This document shows positions 16,929 to 24,616 of a stretch of 44,403 nt of DNA, in pieces. The notes under the pieces were generated by a model. It saw only the letters and a program-made list of their open reading frames with translations, was not told where the DNA came from and searched no databases. The DNA lies in assembly GCA_011391085.1 (NCBI GenBank), contig JAABRD010000043.1, forward strand, positions 1 through 44,403, given 5' to 3'. This DNA is from Thiotrichaceae bacterium. Lineage in GTDB: Bacteria; Pseudomonadota; Gammaproteobacteria; Beggiatoales; Beggiatoaceae. The translations under genes and the position numbers were made by a program. Within the stretch, counting starts at the first letter, position 1; each line of letters starts with the position of its first letter.

Positions 16929-17075
16929 AGATAATGAATAATGAATAATGAATAATAAATCATGGTGGACTAGAGGCTTTAGCCGGGTGACGTGCCACTC
17001 CCACCGGCTAAAGCCTCTAGTCCACCGCGATTTATTATCCATTATCTATTTTCCATTTTCCACTATCTACTCCAA
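16929..17075. promoter_or_regulatory. Symmetric hairpin plus 7-nt array leader between radC and coaBC
   Basis: The centre is a type-B hairpin (16964-17026: GGTGGACTAGAGGCTTTAGC arms). To the left, reading toward radC on the minus strand, are three TTATTCA units then TTATC and the ATG. To the right, toward coaBC, are TTATCCA, TTATCTA, TTTTCCA, TTTTCCA, CTATCTA and CTCCAA before the ATG. Neither gene has a Shine-Dalgarno. The whole divergent spacer of 147 bp is this single near-palindromic structure. Confidence 0.8.
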
Positions 17076-18290
17076 ATGAATACTTTAACTCATAAACATA
17101 TTTTAGTCGGTATCACAGGTGGTATTGCGGCCTACAAAAGTGTCGAATTAGTCCGACGCCTGCGTGAACAAAAGGCGCAGGTGCGCGTCGTGATGACTCA
17201 AGCCGCCACCGAATTTATTACCCCTTTGACTTTACAAGCTGTGTCCGGACAACGTGTTCATACGCACTTGTTGGACAAAGAAGCGGAGGCAGCAATGGGT
17301 CATATTGAACTGGCACGTTGGGCTGACGTGATATTAATTGCCCCCGCTACGGCGGATTTTTTAGCAAAATTAGCGTATGGTCATGCCAATGATTTGTTAA
17401 GCACCGTGTGTTTAGCCACGTCAGCCCGCATTATTGTGGCCCCTGCTATGAATCAGCAGATGTGGCAAGCCAAAACGACTCAAGAAAATTGTGTACGTTT
17501 ACGTGCGTGTGGTGTCCAATTTTTTGGCCCTACGGCTGGGGCCCAAGCCTGTGGAGAAACGGGGCCAGGGCGAATGTTGGAACCAACAGAATTGGTGAAT
17601 TGTCTCAATGGATTATTTGAACCAGGCGTTTTAGAAGGTCGTCATCTCCTAATCACCGCAGGTCCGACCCGTGAAAATATTGACCCCGTCCGTTTTATCA
17701 GCAATCGCAGTTCTGGACGAATGGGATATGCCGTTGCAGAAGCGGCGCAAGCGATGGGGGCACAGGTGACATTGGTCAGTGGACCAGTCAGTCTGCCCCC
17801 TCCGCCCGGCGTACAACGAGTGTCCGTTTTCAGTGCCCAAGACATGCTTGAAGCGGTATTGACGCGAATTGCAACAGTCGATGTCTTTATTGCAACGGCC
17901 GCCGTGGCCGATTATCGCCCGGTGCAAGTTGCCACTCAAAAATTGAAAAAAACGGAAAGTCATTTACACTTGACATTAGAACGTACCCCTGATATTCTAG
18001 CCACCGTGGCAAATTTACCTAAACCACCTTTTACTGTAGGCTTTGCGGCAGAAACAGAAAATCTCGCCCAGTATGCCCGTGATAAATTAGAACGGAAAAA
18101 ATTGGATATGGTAGCTGCCAATCAAGTGGGAATAGCAGGAATTGGATTTGAAAGTGAGGAAAATGCTTTAACCGTATTTTGGAAAGGCGGCGAAGTGGAG
18201 TTACCACGTTGTTCAAAACCGTTGTTAGCCCGTCATTTGATGGAGATTGTAAGAACACGTTATTTGGCCAAACAATCTATGTCAAATTAA
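17076..18290 (+). CDS. coaBC: Bifunctional phosphopantothenoylcysteine decarboxylase / synthetase
   Basis: Flavoprotein (also called Dfp) that makes 4'-phosphopantetheine for coenzyme A from phosphopantothenate and cysteine. It is 404 residues. The CoaC part (1 to about 180) shows GITGGIAAYK, MGHIELARWAD with the catalytic His, PAMNQQMW (the PAMN clamp) and CGETGPGRM (active-site Cys on the flap). The CoaB part has AGPTRENIDPVRFISNRSSG and the lysine pair in KLKKTE. The ATG at 17076 gives MNTLTHKHILVGITGG, the expected N-terminus; the 28 residues upstream are repeat translation. Divergent from radC. Confidence 0.95.
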   Translation: MNTLTHKHILVGITGGIAAYKSVELVRRLREQKAQVRVVMTQAATEFITPLTLQAVSGQRVHTHLLDKEAEAAMGHIELARWADVILIAPATADFLAKLAYGHANDLLSTVCLATSARIIVAPAMNQQMWQAKTTQENCVRLRACGVQFFGPTAGAQACGETGPGRMLEPTELVNCLNGLFEPGVLEGRHLLITAGPTRENIDPVRFISNRSSGRMGYAVAEAAQAMGAQVTLVSGPVSLPPPPGVQRVSVFSAQDMLEAVLTRIATVDVFIATAAVADYRPVQVATQKLKKTESHLHLTLERTPDILATVANLPKPPFTVGFAAETENLAQYARDKLERKKLDMVAANQVGIAGIGFESEENALTVFWKGGEVELPRCSKPLLARHLMEIVRTRYLAKQSMSN

Positions 18291-18351
18291 GAATATCACC
18301 TTACATAACGGCATCATAGAAACTAAGTTTCTTCGCGGTAGTGGAAACTCC

Positions 18352-18477
18352 AAATATAGTAATATTCATTCACCCTTGTACCATTTTGATTTAAAATGTA
18401 GGGTGGATTAAGCGAAGCGTATCCACCCTACAGGGAAAGAGAGAAGGTACAAAAGCAGATGAATACTACTATATTTC
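18352..18477. repeat. Large palindromic element around a GTAGGGTGGATTAAGCG hairpin
   Basis: Outer arms AAATATAGTAATATTCATTC (from 18352) pair imperfectly with GAATACTACTATATTT (to 18477), and GTACC (about 18378-18382) pairs with GGTAC (about 18446-18450). At the centre, 18398-18431, is a hairpin GTAGGGTGGAT...ATCCACCCTAC. A fragment resembling its left end (ATAGTAATATTCGTTCTCAT) lies near 38715. A 13-nt palindrome, GAAACTAAGTTTC, sits at 18319-18331. Confidence 0.75.
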
Positions 18478-18527
18478 AAATGCCTGATGAATTTTGCATT
18501 CATATTTAAAATATAGGATTGACGAAT

Positions 18528-19133
18528 ATGCCATTCAGTTCTTATAAAAGTTTGGGAAACGTCCTCAAAAAATTTCAACTTTGCTATCAGGAACAAGATT
18601 ATATCGTGCCAGCCGCGGTCACGCCCAGTGAGTATTTACAAGCCGAACTGGAATTTGTTTTAGACGAGTTAGTCACCAACAATTCTGAAGCGGCGGTGTG
18701 TGAAAACCTGATTTACCCGATTTTAAAAGATTTATGGAAACCACACCGTGATAAACTCATGTTGTGGAGTCATGAACCTTTGCAATATGATGACGATTTA
18801 TCGGGTACCCCAGATTATATGATTACCAAACGTTCACCGCTGGGAAAAATGGTCTGCGACCAGCCCTATCTGCTGGTTGTGGAAGCGAAGAAAGACAATT
18901 TTCAAGAAGGTTGGAGTCAATGTTTGGTGGAATTGATAGCGGCCCAGAAGTTGAATCAAACTGACGAATTTACCGTGTTTGGGGTGGTGTCGAATGGTGA
19001 CAAGTGGGAATTTGGAAAATTGACTGCTAACCAGTTCACCAAAAACCGAACTTCTTACACACTACAGGCACTAACCACTTTGTGTGGTGCTTTAGAGAAC
19101 GTATTGGTCTATTGTGAATTGCAATTAAAGTAA
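18528..19133 (+). CDS. PD-(D/E)XK nuclease-like protein of unknown role
   Basis: A 201-residue protein starting MPFSSYKSLGNVLKKFQL. A PD-(D/E)XK-type core is suggested by LSGTPDYMITKRS (Asp) followed by YLLVVEAKKDNFQEGWSQC (Glu-x-Lys), then a helix with a conserved-looking Gln (AAQKLNQ). I know proteins of this shape mostly from cyanobacteria, annotated as hypothetical. ATG at 18528 has an AGGA site about 10 nt upstream; the TTG at 18519 is less likely. No restriction or repair partner is adjacent. Function unknown. Confidence 0.75.
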   Translation: MPFSSYKSLGNVLKKFQLCYQEQDYIVPAAVTPSEYLQAELEFVLDELVTNNSEAAVCENLIYPILKDLWKPHRDKLMLWSHEPLQYDDDLSGTPDYMITKRSPLGKMVCDQPYLLVVEAKKDNFQEGWSQCLVELIAAQKLNQTDEFTVFGVVSNGDKWEFGKLTANQFTKNRTSYTLQALTTLCGALENVLVYCELQLK

Positions 19134-19168
19134 GTGACCATAGAGAATCTAGCTTCCAATAAAGTCGT

Positions 19169-19297
19169 GGTGGACTAGAGGCTTTAGCCGGTGGGGTGCA
19201 GAACATAATTGAAATTGCAGTGCCCCCCGGCTAAAGCCTCTAGTCCACCTGTATGTTAATTTCGGGGGCTTTTTTCATTTTTCATTTATCTACTTAT
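19169..19297 (+). promoter_or_regulatory. Type-B hairpin plus 7-nt array leader of queF
   Basis: A type-B hairpin at 19169-19249 (loop with GGTGCAGAACATAATTGAAA) is followed by TTTTTCA, TTTTTCA, TTTATCT and then ACTTATATG at the start codon. There is no Shine-Dalgarno site. Confidence 0.7.
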
Positions 19298-19687
19298 ATG
19301 CCAAGTCAACCCAGTAAAACGCTTGAAACCTTTGCGAATCCTTATTCACAACGCGATTATACCATCCACATTCGGATGCCAGAATTTACTTGCCTATGTC
19401 CCAAAACTGGGCAACCTGATTTTGCTACGTTGTTTTTAGATTATGTGCCGGACCAGTTATGTGTGGAACTCAAATCTTTGAAAAACTACATCTGGTCTTA
19501 CCGCCATGAAGGGGCTTTTCATGAAGCCGTCACTAACCAAATTTTAGATGATTTAGTCACCGCCTGCGCCCCTCGTTTTATGCGATTACGGGCCAAGTTT
19601 AAGGTACGCGGAGGAATTTATACCACGGTGGAGGTAGAACATAATGGAGAAGGGAAAATGGAAAATGGAAAACGAATACCGGACTAG
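19298..19687 (+). CDS. queF: NADPH-dependent preQ0 reductase (7-cyano-7-deazaguanine reductase)
   Basis: Reduces preQ0 to preQ1 for queuosine modification of tRNA. A 130-residue unimodular QueF. The catalytic Cys and Asp lie in [12 protein letters not shown], and the QueF motif is [20 protein letters not shown]. The fold should end soon after [12 protein letters not shown]. The final residues, [11 protein letters not shown], are encoded by 7-nt repeats (GGAAAAT) and the TAG stop is part of the next type-B hairpin arm. ATG at 19298 begins [15 protein letters not shown], the expected N-terminus. No queC, queD or queE is beside it. Confidence 0.93.
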   Translation: MPSQPSKTLETFANPYSQRDYTIHIRMPEFTCLCPKTGQPDFATLFLDYVPDQLCVELKSLKNYIWSYRHEGAFHEAVTNQILDDLVTACAPRFMRLRAKFKVRGGIYTTVEVEHNGEGKMENGKRIPD

Positions 19688-19777
19688 AGGCTTCCGCCGG
19701 TGTTCGTACCACTCCCACCGGCGGAAGCCTCTAGTCCACCGGAATTTATTCACTATCCACTATCCACTATCCTAATT
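19650..19777. promoter_or_regulatory. 7-nt array, type-B hairpin, 7-nt array between queF and heme oxygenase
   Basis: Left array GGAAAAT x2 and GGAAAAC (within the end of queF), hairpin core at 19681-19737 (GGACTAGAGGCTTCCGCCGG), then CACTATC x3 and CTAATTATG at the next start codon. This is the same outward-facing layout as between radC and coaBC. Confidence 0.75.
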
Positions 19778-20407
19778 ATGACCACCCCTATTTCTCCCCC
19801 AGAAGTGATGACCCGTTTACGTCAATTCACTTCCCAAATACACAAAACGCTTGAAGAGTTACCTTTTAGCCAAGCGATACTAAAAGAAACGTTGCCCTTG
19901 CCCTTGTATATCGGACAATTGGAAGCCTACTTGCCTGTCTATCGGGCCTTAGAAAAACAATGTGTGGCCCAGCTTCACTTCCCTGCTATGCACGCCATCT
20001 GGCAGGCAGACTTAGCGAAAACGCCTTGGCTGGTAGAAGATTTGGCTTACTTCAAATATACCGAAATACCAGCGATTCCTGTGCAACGGGCCACGATTGC
20101 TTTTCTGCGATTTGTACAAAAAGCAACCCCTTATGACCTATTAGGCATTCTATACACGATGGAAGGTTCTACTTTGGGCAGTCGAGTCTTATTGCCTCAT
20201 CTACAAACCTCCTACTCATTGCAAAATCAAGGAGTGCAATATTATTTCGGCTATGGGGAAAACACTGACTGTCATTGGCAAGATTTTAAGGCACGTATGA
20301 ACTCAACTCTCATTGACTTAGAAGCACAAAATCAAGTGATTGAAAGTGCCTTGCAAACGTTTGCACACGTCAAGTCGTTGTTGACAGTATTGTGGGAGAG
20401 TGGATAG
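19778..20407 (+). CDS. Biliverdin-producing heme oxygenase
   Basis: A 209-residue all-helical heme oxygenase of the bacterial HemO/BphO group. The proximal His lies in SQIHKTLEELPFSQ, and the distal-helix glycines in LLGILYTMEGSTLGSRVLLP. It opens heme to biliverdin, CO and iron. It could serve iron recovery or supply chromophore to a bacteriophytochrome; no such photoreceptor is in the window. The ATG at 19778 starts MTTPISPPEVMTRLRQFTSQ; the longer frame from 19700 translates the type-B hairpin and 7-nt repeats. Confidence 0.85.
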   Translation: MTTPISPPEVMTRLRQFTSQIHKTLEELPFSQAILKETLPLPLYIGQLEAYLPVYRALEKQCVAQLHFPAMHAIWQADLAKTPWLVEDLAYFKYTEIPAIPVQRATIAFLRFVQKATPYDLLGILYTMEGSTLGSRVLLPHLQTSYSLQNQGVQYYFGYGENTDCHWQDFKARMNSTLIDLEAQNQVIESALQTFAHVKSLLTVLWESG

Positions 20408-20635
20408 CGGTTTGAGTGGAGAGTGGTTTGAGTGGAGAGTGGAGAGTGGAGAGTGGATAACGGAGAGTGGAGAATTACAATAGTGCGGGACTAGAGGCTT
20501 TAGCCGGTGACGTGCCTCGATTTCCGGCTGAAGCCTCTAGTCCCGCACCACTTCCCACTTTCAACTCTCCACTATCCGTTATCCACTATCCACTATCCGT
20601 TATCCGCTATCCGCTAAAACCGCTATCCACTAAAC
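20408..20635. promoter_or_regulatory. Extended palindromic 7-nt array and type-B hairpin before dxs
   Basis: Left side: repeated GAGTGGA units (about 20414-20475, with TAACGGA). Centre: a type-B hairpin with arms GTGCGGGACTAGAGGCTTTA (20483-20548). Right side: CTATCCA, CTATCCG and TTATCC(A/G) units (about 20560-20630), ending CACTAAACATG at the dxs start. The left and right arrays are complementary (GGATAACGGA / TCCGTTATCC), so over 200 nt can fold. No Shine-Dalgarno is seen. Confidence 0.8.
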
Positions 20636-22489
20636 ATGAAATACCCCTTACTAGAACAAATCCAAACCCCCGTTCAGTTACGTCACTTGCCCGACGGCGA
20701 ATTACCCAAACTGGCCAAAGAAATCCGAGAATTTTTAGTAGATACCCTCAGTCGTACTGGAGGACACTTCGCTTCCAATTTAGGTACCGTGGAACTGACG
20801 ATTGCGTTACATTACGTTTTTAACACGCCCGAAGATCGATTGGTGTGGGATGTAGGACATCAAAGTTACACTCATAAAATCTTGACAGAACGCCGGGAAG
20901 CCATGAACACCTTACGTCAGTACAAAGGTATCTCAGGTTTCCCAAAACGTCATGAAAGCGAGTATGACACCTTTGGCGTGGGCCACTCCAGTACCTCTAT
21001 CAGTGCCGCTTTGGGAATGGCGATTGCGGCACGTCTGCAAGGTCATCCACGCAAAATTGTCGCCATCATTGGAGATGGTGCTATGACCGCGGGAATGGCG
21101 TTTGAAGCACTCAATCATGCAGGAGAAGCAAAAGCCAATCTCCTCGTCATTTTAAATGACAACAAAATGTCTATCTCCCCCAGTGTCGGCGGTTTGTCTA
21201 ATCATCTGGCGAAACTTTTATCGAGTTCACTCTACATGACGGTTCGAGAAAGTAGCAAGCAGATTCTCAAACGACTCCCGCCTGTACATGAATTGGCCCG
21301 GCGCACCGAAGCCCACATGAAGGGCATGATAGTTCCTGCTTCCCTGTTTGAGGAACTGGGTTTTAACTACATTGGACCGATTGATGGACATGATTTGCCC
21401 ACCTTGCTTTCCACGTTGCATAACATGAAAGCCTTGGAAGGTCCTCAACTCCTCCATATTGTCACGCAAAAAGGCAAAGGGTTTCCAAGTGCGGAAGACA
21501 ATCCATTGGTCTATCATGGTGTCACCGCTTTTGACCCAGAAACGGGTAAAATTGAACCTAAATTAGGAACGCATCCCACTTATACCCAAATTTTTGGCGA
21601 CTGGATTTGCGATATGGCTATGGAAGATAATCGCCTCATTGGAATTACGCCCGCCATGTGTGAAGGGTCTGGTTTAATCAAATTTGCCCAGTTTTACAAG
21701 GAACGTTATTTTGATGTTGGGATTGCCGAACAACATAGCGTCACCCTGGCCGCCGGACTGGCTTGTGAAGGACTGAAACCCGTCGTCGCTATTTACTCGA
21801 CGTTTCTCCAACGGGCGTATGACCAGCTTATTCATGACGTGGCGTTACAAAATTTACCGGTCTTATTTGCTATAGATCGCGCCGGCCTAGTGGGTGCCGA
21901 TGGACCGACTCACAGTGGCAATTTTGATTTAGCCTATTTGCGTTGTATTCCCAATCTGGTGATAATGACGCCTGCTGATGAAAATGAATGTCGTCAAATG
22001 TTGACCACAGGTTTTAAATACAACGGTCCCAGTGCCGTCCGTTACCCGCGTGGACACGGTGTGGGTGTCCCTGTGAATCAAGCGTTGACCACGTTGCCCA
22101 TCGGTCAAGGGGAGATTCGTCGTCACGGTCAAAGAGTCGCTTTCCTCGTCTTTGGAACGCTTCTTCAAACCACCCTCGAAGCCGCGGAATCTGTGAATGC
22201 CACCGTCGTGAATATGCGCTTTGTCAAACCCTTGGATGTGAATTTGGTCTTACAAATGGCGCAACAACATGAACTGTTAGTGACCGTGGAAGAACATGTT
22301 ATTATGGGTGGTGCTGGTAGTGCGGTCAATGAATGTTTACAGGCGTCTGGTTATTCGACATCAGTATTGAACTTAGGACTTCCAGACCATTTTATTGAAC
22401 AAGGTGACACCGCTACTCTGTTGGCCGATTGTGGATTGGATGTCAAGGGGATAGTTCAGGCAGTGACGAGACGATTGGGGGGAGGATAA
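20636..22489 (+). CDS. dxs: 1-deoxy-D-xylulose-5-phosphate synthase
   Basis: First enzyme of the MEP isoprenoid pathway; TPP-dependent condensation of pyruvate and glyceraldehyde 3-phosphate. It is 617 residues, normal length. The N-terminus [20 protein letters not shown] is typical. TPP and Mg2+ binding is in [18 protein letters not shown] with NDNKMSIS. The transketolase-type middle domain has [20 protein letters not shown] (catalytic Glu) and [15 protein letters not shown]. The C-terminal domain has [18 protein letters not shown]. Followed by a small hairpin. Confidence 0.96.
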   Translation: MKYPLLEQIQTPVQLRHLPDGELPKLAKEIREFLVDTLSRTGGHFASNLGTVELTIALHYVFNTPEDRLVWDVGHQSYTHKILTERREAMNTLRQYKGISGFPKRHESEYDTFGVGHSSTSISAALGMAIAARLQGHPRKIVAIIGDGAMTAGMAFEALNHAGEAKANLLVILNDNKMSISPSVGGLSNHLAKLLSSSLYMTVRESSKQILKRLPPVHELARRTEAHMKGMIVPASLFEELGFNYIGPIDGHDLPTLLSTLHNMKALEGPQLLHIVTQKGKGFPSAEDNPLVYHGVTAFDPETGKIEPKLGTHPTYTQIFGDWICDMAMEDNRLIGITPAMCEGSGLIKFAQFYKERYFDVGIAEQHSVTLAAGLACEGLKPVVAIYSTFLQRAYDQLIHDVALQNLPVLFAIDRAGLVGADGPTHSGNFDLAYLRCIPNLVIMTPADENECRQMLTTGFKYNGPSAVRYPRGHGVGVPVNQALTTLPIGQGEIRRHGQRVAFLVFGTLLQTTLEAAESVNATVVNMRFVKPLDVNLVLQMAQQHELLVTVEEHVIMGGAGSAVNECLQASGYSTSVLNLGLPDHFIEQGDTATLLADCGLDVKGIVQAVTRRLGGG

Positions 22490-22499
22490 ACAAAATGTC

Positions 22500-22530
22500 C
22501 AGGAGTCCAAAGCTGCGCTTTGAACTCCTG
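22500..22530 (+). terminator. Hairpin after dxs
   Basis: CAGGAGTCCAAAGC pairs with GCTTTGAACTCCTG around a 3-nt loop, 11 nt after the dxs stop. No strong T-run follows. It belongs to the GGAGTCCAAAGC short-hairpin family, so a terminator role is only likely. Confidence 0.5.
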
Positions 22531-22577
22531 AAATATTCGAAATTTTTCACATTTTCACAAATATAGATATAAATAAT

Positions 22578-23078
22578 ATGAACCACCACCGATTAACCAA
22601 AATTGAGATATTCAAACAAGAAATGAAGTTCTCGGCAGGCCATTTCACTATCTTTTCAGAGACGGAACGGGAAAACTTGCATGGTCACAATTTCTCCGTA
22701 CATGTCACCTTGGAAGCGGAAGTCACTGACAATGGAATAGCCTTCGATTATGGTATCTACAAGAAAGTTATCATTGAACTCTGCCAGTGTCTCGATGAAA
22801 TTGTGTTACTCCCTACCCAAAATCCTTATCTAAAGGTTGAACAAGATTGTGAATATGTGTATGCTTACTTTAATTCAAAACAAGAAAAAATACCATTTCT
22901 GAAACGAGATGTAAAACTCTTGCCAATACGAAATATTACGGTAGAAGAACTATCTTATTGGTTTTTACAAGAATTACTTATTCATGTGCAGGCCAATCAA
23001 GGACATTTGGTTCAATCTATTGAAGTTAAAATTTTTTCGGGCCCAGGTCAATCGGGCGCCAGTTTTTGGAGAAAATAA
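22578..23078 (+). CDS. PTPS/QueD-superfamily enzyme with ExxHGH motif (PTPS-III-like)
   Basis: A 166-residue tunnelling-fold enzyme acting on dihydroneopterin triphosphate. Zinc ligands are in KFSAGHF and LHGHNF. The catalytic Cys of QueD (CxxxHGH) or PTPS-II is missing, and Glu stands in the motif ENLHGH (ExxHGH). That motif is, to my knowledge, the mark of PTPS-III, which makes 6-hydroxymethyl-dihydropterin and can replace FolB in folate synthesis. The C-terminus (VKIFSGPGQSGASFW) keeps a Glu in SIEVK. It overlaps the next gene by 1 nt (TAATG), so they are translationally coupled. Start ATG at 22578; the upstream DNA is AT-rich. It is not a good QueD candidate for the nearby queF. Confidence 0.85.
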   Translation: MNHHRLTKIEIFKQEMKFSAGHFTIFSETERENLHGHNFSVHVTLEAEVTDNGIAFDYGIYKKVIIELCQCLDEIVLLPTQNPYLKVEQDCEYVYAYFNSKQEKIPFLKRDVKLLPIRNITVEELSYWFLQELLIHVQANQGHLVQSIEVKIFSGPGQSGASFWRK

Positions 23079-23782
23079 TGAATAAATATCTAGTGATTAC
23101 CGGCGCCAGTCGCGGTATTGGTTTAGCCACAGCTAAACTGTTTTTGGAACATAACTTTATGGTCATCAACCTGTCCAGAGGAGTCTGTCCACTTAGCGAA
23201 GTCATTCACATTCCAGTTGACTTAGCCCAATCAGGTTTTGAGGAACACTTGCAACCCAGGTTGTTACCGCATTTAGAAAATGCCGAAATGGTGGTTTTAG
23301 TTCACAATGCAGCACGTTTAGAACAGGATATGGTTAACCAAATTCAGGCCAATTCTTTCCGCAACATCTTGGAAATCAATGTGGTTGCCCCAACCATCTT
23401 GAATCAGATAGTCTTGCCAGCAATGGGCAATGGTTCTGCCATCATTTATATCGGTTCGACACTGTCTGAAAAGGCCGTCGCTGGGACCTTTAGCTATGTG
23501 ACTTCCAAACACGCCGTAGTAGGTCTGATGCGGGCAACGTGTCAAGATTTAATGGGCACGGGCATTCATACCGCTTGTGTCTGTCCGGGTTTTACCGATA
23601 CCGAAATGTTGCGAACTCACTTGAATAATGATCAAGCCATTTTGGAACACATCAAAGGCATGAATGCACAACATCGATTAATCGACCCAGAGGAGATTGC
23701 CCAGACGATTTATTTTGCGGCCACTCAACCCGTTCTAAATGGTGCAGTCATTCACGCTAATTTGGGACAAAAAGAAGCATGA
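23078..23782 (+). CDS. Short-chain dehydrogenase/reductase (sepiapterin/dihydropterin reductase-like)
   Basis: A 234-residue classical SDR. The dinucleotide-binding TGASRGIG is at residues 8-15, followed by HNAA, the catalytic Ser in IYIGSTLSEKA, and YVTSK (Tyr and Lys). The start is the ATG overlapping the previous stop (TAATG), with GGAG 7 nt upstream. Position between a PTPS-family gene and folE2 points to a pterin substrate (for example a side-chain carbonyl or dihydropterin), in the manner of sepiapterin reductase or FolM. That is inferred from context. The short SRG after the second strand suits NADP(H). Ends 9 nt before the methyltransferase gene. Confidence 0.85.
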   Translation: MNKYLVITGASRGIGLATAKLFLEHNFMVINLSRGVCPLSEVIHIPVDLAQSGFEEHLQPRLLPHLENAEMVVLVHNAARLEQDMVNQIQANSFRNILEINVVAPTILNQIVLPAMGNGSAIIYIGSTLSEKAVAGTFSYVTSKHAVVGLMRATCQDLMGTGIHTACVCPGFTDTEMLRTHLNNDQAILEHIKGMNAQHRLIDPEEIAQTIYFAATQPVLNGAVIHANLGQKEA

Positions 23783-23791
23783 GAAGTCATT

Positions 23792-24526
23792 ATGGCAGAA
23801 TACGATAGCATTGCCCAATCTTACCAAGCCACCAGACAGGTAATATTGTCTCGACCAGAAGTGTATACGTTTGAGACGTTGATAGGTGAAATAGCCGGCC
23901 AATCCATTTTGGAATTAGGTTGCGGCGAAGGATTTTACACCAGAAAGTTTAAACAAAAAGGGGCTACCAAAGTCTTAGGGATAGACCTTTCTGAAAAAAT
24001 GATTGAACTAGCCAAACAGCAAGAAATGCGAGAACCGTTAGGGGTTGAATATTGTGTTGGTGATGTTCTAAAATTGGATCAAATTGGGGAATTTGACCTG
24101 GTGACGGCCACTTTTTTACTCAATCATGCCCAAACCCAAGCACAACTTTTGAAAATGTGTCAGAATGTCGCCGTCAACTTGAAGTCGGGAAAACGTTTCC
24201 TGGCCATAAACCACAATCTGGAACTGTCTCCAGAATGTTATCCGCGGTTGGAAAAATATGGGCGTAGGCAAACGATGAAGGTACCCCGGCAAGAGGGCAC
24301 CCCGATTGTAGTTACCATATTTAATGCGACTGGGGAAACCACTTTCATTGATTTTTACCTCAGTCAAGCAACTTATGAATGGGCTTTTCAACAAGTGGGG
24401 TTGACCAACATTATTTGGCATCCACTGCGCGTTTCACCTGATAACCTTCAACAATTTGGTCAAGCGTTTTGGCAAGATTTGATAGACTATCCGACTTTTG
24501 TGGTGATTGAAGGGGTGAAAAAATAA
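23792..24526 (+). CDS. Class I SAM-dependent methyltransferase in the pterin cluster
   Basis: A 244-residue Rossmann-fold methyltransferase. Motif I is ILELGCGEGFYTRKF, followed by LGIDLSEKMIELAK (acidic ribose-binding end) and VEYCVGDV, and motif IV FDLVTATFLLNH. From memory the layout (YDSIAQSY..., GEGFYTR, REPLGVEY) resembles ToxA-type enzymes that methylate the azapteridine toxoflavin, which would fit a pteridine substrate; I could not test this. It lies 9 nt after the SDR gene and 90 nt before folE2 on the same strand. Substrate unknown. Start ATG follows a GAGAAG site. Confidence 0.82.
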   Translation: MAEYDSIAQSYQATRQVILSRPEVYTFETLIGEIAGQSILELGCGEGFYTRKFKQKGATKVLGIDLSEKMIELAKQQEMREPLGVEYCVGDVLKLDQIGEFDLVTATFLLNHAQTQAQLLKMCQNVAVNLKSGKRFLAINHNLELSPECYPRLEKYGRRQTMKVPRQEGTPIVVTIFNATGETTFIDFYLSQATYEWAFQQVGLTNIIWHPLRVSPDNLQQFGQAFWQDLIDYPTFVVIEGVKK

Positions 24527-24616
24527 GTTAGGATGACAGAAAGTGTCTTAACGAAATGTCGTTTTTCACCACTCTCAATGACTTAAACAATCCTTCTGAC
24601 AAAGGAACCGACCTCA

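Noticed and set aside
16929-17042. N-terminal extension of RadC (and similar extensions of CoaBC, SpeA, heme oxygenase, TsaB and EB_dh protein)
   Set aside because: The extra residues translate hairpin and 7-nt repeat DNA, and the internal ATG in each case begins the family's normal N-terminus or signal peptide.
22578-23078. QueD for queuosine synthesis
   Set aside because: The catalytic Cys of CxxxHGH is absent and Glu is present as ExxHGH.
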